Of a stretch of DNA of 33,217 nucleotides, positions 24,151-33,217 are shown in pieces. Numbering within the stretch: position 1 is the first letter of the stretch; the number at the start of each line of letters is the position of its first letter. The position numbers were made by a program, and so were the translations under genes. This DNA is from Gordonia desulfuricans NBRC 100010 (GTDB lineage: Bacteria > Actinomycetota > Actinomycetes > Mycobacteriales > Mycobacteriaceae), in assembly GCF_001485495.1 (NCBI RefSeq), contig NZ_BCNF01000103.1, forward strand, positions 1 through 33,217. Reading direction: 5' to 3'. The notes beneath the pieces are model-generated. The model saw only the letters and a list, made by a program, of their open reading frames with translations, was not told the origin of the DNA and made no database searches.

Positions 24151-25199
24151 TGGCGAACAAGCAACCGCGTCGGCCCGGCTACCGGCCGAAGGTGGCCGGC
24201 ACGCGCCGTCCGACCGATGCCGCGGACACGACTGCCGCGGACACGACTGCCGCGGACACGACTGCCGCAGAGAAGACGGTCCCGGCGAAGGCCGTCCCGG
24301 AGGCCGCCGTCGAGTCCACGACCGATGTGGCGGAGACGCAGGCCGAGATCACCGAGGTGATCGAGCAGCCGGCCGGCAGCGGAGACCCCGACAGCACCGG
24401 GGACGCGGAATTGTCCTCGAAGATCTCACTCACCAAGCCGGACAACGGATCTGGTGATGTCGACGATGCTGGTGCCGCCGATACTGGTGCCGACGATGCT
24501 GATGCCGACGTCGGTGATGCAGATACTGATGACGTCGAGTCCGACGAGGCGACCGCCGGGCGGCCGGCCCCGACCGGCAAGACGCGCACGGTCGCGCGGG
24601 TGTCGACGATCAAGCCCCAGGCCAGGCCCGCGGCGGCGTCACGATCGACGCGTCCGGCCAGGGCTCCCCGGCCGGGGCGTGCGAGCGGTTCGGGCCTGTT
24701 CTCGACCCGTCTGATCGCGATCCTGGCCGGTGTGGCCGCGGTGCTCGCCGTCGTGGCGGTGATCCTCGGATTCCATCCCGGGGTGACGATCGGGGAGAAC
24801 AAGGCGTTCATCGACCAGACCGCCACCACCGACCTCACCGCGCAGGCGCAGACCAAGGTGTGTACGGCGATCGCCGCCGACGGCACCAAGGTCGACCAGT
24901 GGGCCGGCCAGGCCCGCGCGGTGCTGACCGGGCAGGCACTCAAGGAGTTCAACGACTACCTGCCGACCCAGAAGCAGTTGCTCGACCAGACCAAGGCCGT
25001 CGCCGAATGCCGGGTCGACGTGATCGGTGTCCGCGACCTCACCGGCAACGGTGACGGCGCGACGGCGGTGGTGCTGGCGAACCTGGTGGTGAGCGAGAGC
25101 GTCAACGGTCAGGCCACCAACAGCGGCACGCCGCGCACCCAGCTGCACATGGTCAAGCAGGGCGATCAGTGGCTCATCTCGCAGGTGGAAGCGGTCTGA
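24150..25199 (+). CDS. Mce-associated membrane protein (second), with long low-complexity N terminus
   Basis: This 349-residue protein has about 183 residues of disordered cytoplasmic sequence before a single membrane helix (184-207) and an exported domain (208-349) of the same general design as the preceding gene. The N-terminal part has three stretches: ADTTA repeats encoded by perfect 15-bp DNA repeats, an acidic Asp/Ala run (about 103-128), and then a basic Pro/Arg/Ala run up to the membrane. The charge switch from acidic to basic is striking. It starts with MANKQ, like its neighbour, suggesting duplication of the pair. It is the last gene of the operon; no terminator is visible before the rpoB promoters. 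Confidence 0.85.
   Translation: MANKQPRRPGYRPKVAGTRRPTDAADTTAADTTAADTTAAEKTVPAKAVPEAAVESTTDVAETQAEITEVIEQPAGSGDPDSTGDAELSSKISLTKPDNGSGDVDDAGAADTGADDADADVGDADTDDVESDEATAGRPAPTGKTRTVARVSTIKPQARPAAASRSTRPARAPRPGRASGSGLFSTRLIAILAGVAAVLAVVAVILGFHPGVTIGENKAFIDQTATTDLTAQAQTKVCTAIAADGTKVDQWAGQARAVLTGQALKEFNDYLPTQKQLLDQTKAVAECRVDVIGVRDLTGNGDGATAVVLANLVVSESVNGQATNSGTPRTQLHMVKQGDQWLISQVEAV
24219..24268 (+). repeat. Perfect 15-bp tandem repeat inside the second Mce-associated gene
   Basis: The unit GCCGCGGACACGACT occurs three times in direct succession (24219-24233, 24234-24248, 24249-24263), followed by the start of a fourth (GCCGC). It encodes Ala-Ala-Asp-Thr-Thr, and its length is a multiple of three, so copy-number changes would stay in frame. 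Confidence 0.95.
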
Positions 25200-25233
25200 C
25201 ATGGGTTTCTTTCCACAAATCGGCGCGTAGTGC

Positions 25234-25262
25234 TTGACGTGGGGGCTTCCGAGGGCCAATCT
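25234..25262 (+). promoter_or_regulatory. Candidate upstream rpoB promoter (P1)
   Basis: TTGACG (25234-25239), a 17-bp spacer and CAATCT (25257-25262). The -35 is strong and the -10 weak. It lies 35 nt after the last mce-operon stop codon. Confidence 0.45.
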
Positions 25263-25294
25263 GTCACCAGCGATTCAGCGCAGGCAGCCACCAG

Positions 25295-25309
25295 CGCGAA
25301 TCATTCGCG
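25295..25309. promoter_or_regulatory. Inverted repeat upstream of the main rpoB promoter
   Basis: CGCGAA-TCA-TTCGCG is perfect over 6-bp arms and ends 9 nt before the -35 of the downstream promoter. A second, wider inverted repeat flanks that promoter: AGGCAGCC-ACC-AGCGC (25282-25297) against GCGCTGGCTGCCT (25358-25370), complementary apart from a 3-nt bulge. Either could be an operator or form RNA structure in P1 transcripts. Confidence 0.5.
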
Positions 25310-25318
25310 AGGCGCCGC

Positions 25319-25349
25319 TTGACAAAGTGCGTCTGTTTCCTGCTATAGT
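25319..25349 (+). promoter_or_regulatory. Main rpoB-rpoC promoter (P2)
   Basis: A consensus TTGACA (25319-25324) and TATAGT (25344-25349) preceded by TGC, an extended -10. The 19-bp spacer is long, which the extended -10 may offset. Transcription would start near 25356, about 150 nt before rpoB. Confidence 0.75.
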
Positions 25350-25507
25350 TGGACGTTGCGCTGGCTGCCTCCTGTCCACCTAACGATCTCCCTTCCGGCC
25401 ACTTCCTGTGAGCTGTGGGTATCGCCGTTCAGGTTGTCACCAGCGAACGGCCCACCCGGCCACGCTTACCGAAGCTAGGCAGACACATCGTGTTGGAAGG
25501 ACGCACC

Positions 25508-29005
<3,498 letters not shown>

Positions 29006-29049
29006 CCGCCCTCACCACCACTGACAACAGAGCTCTGGAAAGGTAACAA

Positions 29050-32000
29050 GTGCTCGACGTCAACTACTTCGACGAACTGAAGATCGGTCTCGCCACGGCC
29101 GACGACATCCACAACTGGTCGTACGGTGAGGTCAAGAAGCCCGAGACGATCAACTACCGCACCCTGAAGCCGGAGAAGGACGGCCTGTTCTGCGAGAAGA
29201 TCTTCGGACCGACTCGCGACTGGGAGTGCTACTGCGGTAAGTACAAGCGTGTCCGCTTCAAGGGCATCATCTGCGAGCGCTGCGGCGTCGAGGTCACCAA
29301 GGCCAAGGTGCGCCGTGAGCGGATGGGTCACATCGAGCTGGCCGCGCCGGTCACCCACATCTGGTACTTCAAGGGTGTCCCGAGCCGTCTCGGCTACCTG
29401 CTCGACCTGGCGCCGAAGGATCTCGAGAAGATCATCTACTTCGCCGCCTACGTGATCACCTCGGTCGACGACGAGCTCCGTCACAACGAGCTGTCCACGC
29501 TCGAGGCGGAGATCGAGGTCGAGAAGAAGACCGTCGCCGACCAGCGTGACGCCGACCTGAACGAGCGTCAGCAGAAGCTCGAGCAGGATCTGGCCGAGCT
29601 GGAGGCCGAGGGTGCCAAGGCCGACGTGCGCCGCAAGGTGCGTGACGGTGCCGAGCGCGAGATGCGCCGCATGCGTGACGCTGCGCAGCGCGAGCTCGAC
29701 GGTCTGGCCGAGCTGTGGGACAAGTTCACCAAGCTCGCCCCCGGCGACCTGATCATCGACGAGAAGCTGTACCACCAGCTGCAGGACCGCTACGGCGAGT
29801 ACTTCACCGGGTCCATGGGTGCCGAGGCCATCAAGAAGCTCCTCGAGAGCTTCGACATCGAGGCCGAGGCCGAGTCGCTGCGCGAGACCATCCGCAGCGG
29901 CAAGGGCCAGAAGAAGCTGCGTGCGCTCAAGCGACTCAAGGTGGTTGCGGCGTTCCAGCAGTCCGGCAACTCCCCGCTGGGCATGGTGCTCGACGCGGTT
30001 CCGGTGATCCCGCCGGAGCTGCGCCCGATGGTGCAGCTCGACGGTGGCCGCTTCGCCACCTCGGACCTCAACGACCTGTACCGCCGTGTGATCAACCGCA
30101 ACAACCGCCTCAAGCGACTGATCGATCTGGGTGCGCCCGAGATCATCGTCAACAACGAGAAGCGGATGCTGCAGGAGTCGGTCGACGCCCTGTTCGACAA
30201 CGGTCGTCGTGGCCGTCCGGTCACCGGGCCGGGCAACCGCCCGCTGAAGTCGTTGAGCGATCTGCTCAAGGGCAAGCAGGGTCGTTTCCGTCAGAACCTG
30301 CTCGGTAAGCGCGTCGACTACTCGGGCCGTTCGGTCATCGTCGTCGGTCCGCAGCTCAAGCTGCACCAGTGTGGTCTGCCCAAGCTGATGGCCCTCGAGC
30401 TGTTCAAGCCGTTCGTGATGAAGCGTCTGGTGGACCTGAACCAGGCACAGAACATCAAGTCGGCCAAGCGCATGGTGGAGCGTCAGCGCCCCGCCGTGTG
30501 GGACGTCCTCGAAGAGGTCATCGCCGAGCATCCGGTGCTGCTGAACCGTGCACCGACGCTGCACCGTCTGGGTATCCAGGCCTTCGAGCCGCAGCTGGTG
30601 GAGGGCAAGGCCATCCAGCTGCACCCGCTGGTGTGTGAGGCCTTCAACGCCGACTTCGACGGTGACCAGATGGCCGTGCACCTCCCGCTGAGTGCGGAGG
30701 CGCAGGCCGAGGCCCGCATCCTGATGCTGTCGAGCAACAACATCCTGTCGCCGGCGTCGGGTCGTCCGCTCGCCATGCCGCGTCTGGACATGGTGACCGG
30801 CCTGTACTACCTGACCACCCTCAAGGAGGGTGTGAAGGGCGAGTACCGGGCCGCGACCGCCGACGAGGCAGAGCAGGGCGTGTACTCGAGCCCGGCCGAG
30901 GCCATCATGGCCGTCGACCGCGGTGCACTGACCGTGCAGTCGCGCATCAAGGTGCGTCTGAAGGATCAGCGTCCGCCGGCCGAGGTCGAGGCCGAGCAGT
31001 TCCCGGACGGCTGGCGTTACGGGCAGCCGTGGACCACCATCACGACCCTGGGTCGGGTGATGTTCAACGAGCTGCTGCCGGCCGAGTACCCGTTCGTCGA
31101 CGAGCAGATGCCGAAGAAGCGTCAGGCCGCGATCATCAACGATCTCGCCGAGCGCTACCCGATGATCGTCGTCGCACAGACCGTGGACAAGCTCAAGGAC
31201 GTGGGCTTCTACTGGGCCACCCGTTCGGGTGTGACCGTGTCGATGGCCGACGTGCTGGTGCCGCCGGCCAAGGCGGAGATCCTCGAGCGTTACGAGGAGC
31301 GGGCCGACGGCCTGGAGCGCAAGTTCCAGCGTGGCGCGCTGACCCCGGACGAGCGTCGTGACGCCCTGGTGGAGATCTGGAAGCAGGCCACCGAAGAGGT
31401 CGGCAAGGTCATGGAGGACTACTACCCCGAGGACAACCCGATCATCATGATCCCGCGGTCGGGTGCCACGGGTAACCTGACCCAGGTTCGTAACCTGTCG
31501 GGCATGAAGGGTCTGGTGACCAACCCGAAGGGTGAGTTCATCCCGCGTCCGATCAAGTCCTCGTTCCGTGAGGGCCTGACCGTGCTCGAGTACTTCATCA
31601 ACACGCACGGTGCCCGTAAGGGTCTGGCCGACACCGCCCTGCGTACCGCCGACTCGGGTTACCTGACCCGTCGTCTGGTGGACGTGTCGCAGGACGTCAT
31701 CGTCCGCGAGACCGACTGTGGCACCGAGCGCGGCATCCTGGTGCCGCTGGGTGAGAAGCAGCCGGACGGCACGATCATCCGTGACGCGCACGTCGAGACC
31801 TCGGCGTACGCCCGTACCCTGGCGTCCAACGCCGTGGACGTGAACGGCAATGTCGTCGTCGAACGCGGCCACGACCTGGGTGACCCGGCGATCGAGGCCC
31901 TCCTCGGTGCCGGAATCGCCGAGGTCAAGGTGCGCTCGGTGCTCACCTGTGGCACCGGTACCGGTGTGTGTGCGATGTGCTACGGCCGTTCGATGGCCAC

Positions 32001-33009
32001 CGGCAAGCTCGTCGACATCGGCGAGGCCGTCGGTATCATCGCGGCCCAGTCGATCGGTGAGCCCGGTACCCAGCTGACGATGCGTACCTTCCACCAGGGT
32101 GGCGTCGGTGACGACATCACCGGTGGTCTGCCGCGTGTCCAGGAGCTGTTCGAGGCTCGTGTCCCCAAGGGCAAGGCCCCGATCGCCGAGGTCTCCGGCC
32201 GGGTGCGTCTCGAGGACGACGACCGCTTCTACAAGATCACCATCATCCCCGATGATGGCTCGGAAGAGGTTGTCTACGACAAGATCTCGAAGCGTCAGCG
32301 TCTGCGTGTGTTCAAGCACGACGACGGCTCCGAGCGTCTCCTCGCCGACGGTGACCACGTCGACGTCGGTCAGCAGCTCATGGAAGGTGCCGCCGACCCG
32401 CACGAGGTGCTGCGCGTGATGGGCCCCCGTCAGGTGCAGGTGCACCTGGTCAACGAGGTCCAGGAGGTTTACCGCAGCCAGGGTGTGTCGATCCACGACA
32501 AGCACATCGAGACCATCGTGCGTCAGATGCTGCGTCGCGTGACGATCATCGATCACGGCTCCACCGAGTTCCTGCCCGGTTCGCTGGTCGAGCGGTCGGA
32601 GTTCGAGACGGCGAACCGTCAGGTCGTGTCCGAGGGTGGCGAGCCCGCCGCCGGACGTCCGGTCCTGATGGGTATCACCAAGGCCTCGCTGGCCACCGAG
32701 TCGTGGCTGTCGGCGGCGTCGTTCCAGGAGACCACGCGTGTCCTGACCGATGCGGCCATCAACAGCCGCAGCGACAAGCTGATCGGTCTCAAGGAGAACG
32801 TGATCATCGGTAAGCTGATCCCGGCCGGTACCGGCATCAACCGGTACCGCAACATCCAGGTCCAGCCGACCGAGGAGGCGCGCGCCGCGGCGTACGCCAT
32901 GCCGGCCTACGACGACACCTACTACAGCCCGGACGGCACCTTCGGTGCTCCGTCGGGTGCTGCGGTGCCGCTCGACGACTACGGCTTCTCCGGTGGCGAC
33001 TACCGGTAA
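29050..33009 (+). CDS. rpoC: DNA-directed RNA polymerase subunit beta-prime
   Basis: This 1319-residue protein carries the catalytic centre NADFDGD at 533-539, whose Asp535, Asp537 and Asp539 hold the active-site magnesium. The N-terminal zinc ribbon is C60-x-C62 ... C75-xx-C78. The second zinc site uses CGTERG and [11 protein letters not shown] further on. A charged coiled-coil insertion at about 150-225 ([14 protein letters not shown] ... [13 protein letters not shown]) is typical of actinobacterial beta-prime. The length is normal. It starts at GTG 29050 with GGAAAGG 6 nt upstream and is cotranscribed with rpoB. It ends at a strong terminator. Confidence 0.98.
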   Translation: MLDVNYFDELKIGLATADDIHNWSYGEVKKPETINYRTLKPEKDGLFCEKIFGPTRDWECYCGKYKRVRFKGIICERCGVEVTKAKVRRERMGHIELAAPVTHIWYFKGVPSRLGYLLDLAPKDLEKIIYFAAYVITSVDDELRHNELSTLEAEIEVEKKTVADQRDADLNERQQKLEQDLAELEAEGAKADVRRKVRDGAEREMRRMRDAAQRELDGLAELWDKFTKLAPGDLIIDEKLYHQLQDRYGEYFTGSMGAEAIKKLLESFDIEAEAESLRETIRSGKGQKKLRALKRLKVVAAFQQSGNSPLGMVLDAVPVIPPELRPMVQLDGGRFATSDLNDLYRRVINRNNRLKRLIDLGAPEIIVNNEKRMLQESVDALFDNGRRGRPVTGPGNRPLKSLSDLLKGKQGRFRQNLLGKRVDYSGRSVIVVGPQLKLHQCGLPKLMALELFKPFVMKRLVDLNQAQNIKSAKRMVERQRPAVWDVLEEVIAEHPVLLNRAPTLHRLGIQAFEPQLVEGKAIQLHPLVCEAFNADFDGDQMAVHLPLSAEAQAEARILMLSSNNILSPASGRPLAMPRLDMVTGLYYLTTLKEGVKGEYRAATADEAEQGVYSSPAEAIMAVDRGALTVQSRIKVRLKDQRPPAEVEAEQFPDGWRYGQPWTTITTLGRVMFNELLPAEYPFVDEQMPKKRQAAIINDLAERYPMIVVAQTVDKLKDVGFYWATRSGVTVSMADVLVPPAKAEILERYEERADGLERKFQRGALTPDERRDALVEIWKQATEEVGKVMEDYYPEDNPIIMIPRSGATGNLTQVRNLSGMKGLVTNPKGEFIPRPIKSSFREGLTVLEYFINTHGARKGLADTALRTADSGYLTRRLVDVSQDVIVRETDCGTERGILVPLGEKQPDGTIIRDAHVETSAYARTLASNAVDVNGNVVVERGHDLGDPAIEALLGAGIAEVKVRSVLTCGTGTGVCAMCYGRSMATGKLVDIGEAVGIIAAQSIGEPGTQLTMRTFHQGGVGDDITGGLPRVQELFEARVPKGKAPIAEVSGRVRLEDDDRFYKITIIPDDGSEEVVYDKISKRQRLRVFKHDDGSERLLADGDHVDVGQQLMEGAADPHEVLRVMGPRQVQVHLVNEVQEVYRSQGVSIHDKHIETIVRQMLRRVTIIDHGSTEFLPGSLVERSEFETANRQVVSEGGEPAAGRPVLMGITKASLATESWLSAASFQETTRVLTDAAINSRSDKLIGLKENVIIGKLIPAGTGINRYRNIQVQPTEEARAAAYAMPAYDDTYYSPDGTFGAPSGAAVPLDDYGFSGGDYR

Positions 33010-33030
33010 ACGGTTGTAGCGCAAGACAAG

Positions 33031-33072
33031 ACGCCCGCCCCCACACTTCCGAGTGTGGGGGCGGGCGTTTTT
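33031..33072 (+). terminator. Intrinsic terminator of rpoB-rpoC
   Basis: A perfect 16-bp stem (33031-33046 with 33053-33068; core CGCCCGCCCCCAC / GTGGGGGCGGGCG), a 6-nt loop TTCCGA and a T5 tract (33068-33072). It lies 21 nt after the rpoC stop. Confidence 0.95.
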
Positions 33073-33166
33073 GTGTGGTCGGGGTCTTCTCCGATGATCG
33101 AGCAGGCCTCTATTCGATGATTGAGCTGAACTTGTGGTGGTTGCGTTGGCGAGTTCGGCTGTCTGA

Positions 33167-33209
33167 GGTTTCGACTCAGGTCCTCGCGATGCTCGGTCCT
33201 GGCTCAACC
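33167..33209 (+). repeat. Dispersed palindromic repeat, copy I (subtype 1 variant)
   Basis: The 43-nt element in the 11+6+11+6+9 frame reads GGTTTCGACTC, AGGTCC, TCGCGATGCTC, GGTCCT, GGCTCAACC. Both inner arms changed together relative to subtype 1 (G-C to A-T at the outer pair). The preceding 33073-33166 holds only degenerate CGATGATYGAGC-like fragments (near 33092 and 33115). Confidence 0.9.
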
Positions 33210-33217
33210 ATCCACGC

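Noticed and set aside
13046..25199. Assignment of the operon to mce4 (cholesterol uptake)
   Set aside because: No sterol-degradation genes flank it and the YrbEA segments differ from what I recall of Mce4, so the substrate is left open.
25415..25507. Upstream GTG start for rpoB
   Set aside because: It adds 31 residues not seen in related RpoB as I know it and lacks a ribosome-binding site, whereas the TTG at 25508 has AAGGA and the expected N terminus.

Overview
The window is high-GC actinobacterial chromosome. RpoB and RpoC are of the Mycobacterium/Rhodococcus/Gordonia type, including the actinobacterial coiled-coil insertion of beta-prime. There is a full Mce lipid-transport operon, several likely leaderless starts, and GTG/TTG initiation. 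Together these point to the order Mycobacteriales, most likely Gordonia or a near relative. The genus is inference; the order is well supported.

Layout. 1-169: one copy of a dispersed palindromic repeat. 170-2767 (-): large ATPase-LuxR regulator. 2886-3670 (-): two-gene operon of a small membrane protein and a winged-helix regulator, fronted by four alternating ACTTTCC/GGAAAGT half-sites that look like its own operators. 3864-4718 (+): DUF2786 protein. 4761-6181 (-): secreted/lipoprotein-like protein and a YihY/BrkB membrane protein, translationally coupled. 6255-6752 (+): small HEXXH metallohydrolase. 6753-7515: non-coding repeat island with a 324-bp tandem duplication carrying six full repeat copies in both orientations. 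7516-9663 (-): CocE/NonD-type alpha/beta hydrolase.

9978-11362 (+): rplJ-rplL with promoter, long structured leader (probable L10 autoregulatory leader plus attenuator) and a strong terminator. 11496-12788 (+): GT87-type membrane glycosyltransferase. 13046-25199 (+): a continuous mce locus in the order mceG (ATPase), yrbEA, yrbEB (permeases), mceA-F (MCE-domain proteins, MceE a lipoprotein) and two Mce-associated membrane proteins, mostly overlapping by 1-4 nt. 25234-33072 (+): rpoB-rpoC with two candidate promoters, inverted repeats and a textbook terminator. 33073-33217: another repeat copy.

How it fits together. MceG, YrbEA/B and MceA-F form one envelope importer: ATPase, permease pair and periplasmic MCE tunnel. 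It sits between the stalk-protein operon and the RNA polymerase operon. In M. tuberculosis the same interval (rplJ-rplL ... mkl ... rpoB-rpoC) holds only the orphan ATPase mkl/mceG, so the arrangement here bears on the history of that orphan. The most original observations are the four-half-site operator array, the repeat family whose inner arms change in a compensatory way between subtypes, and an abrupt codon-usage boundary inside mceG.
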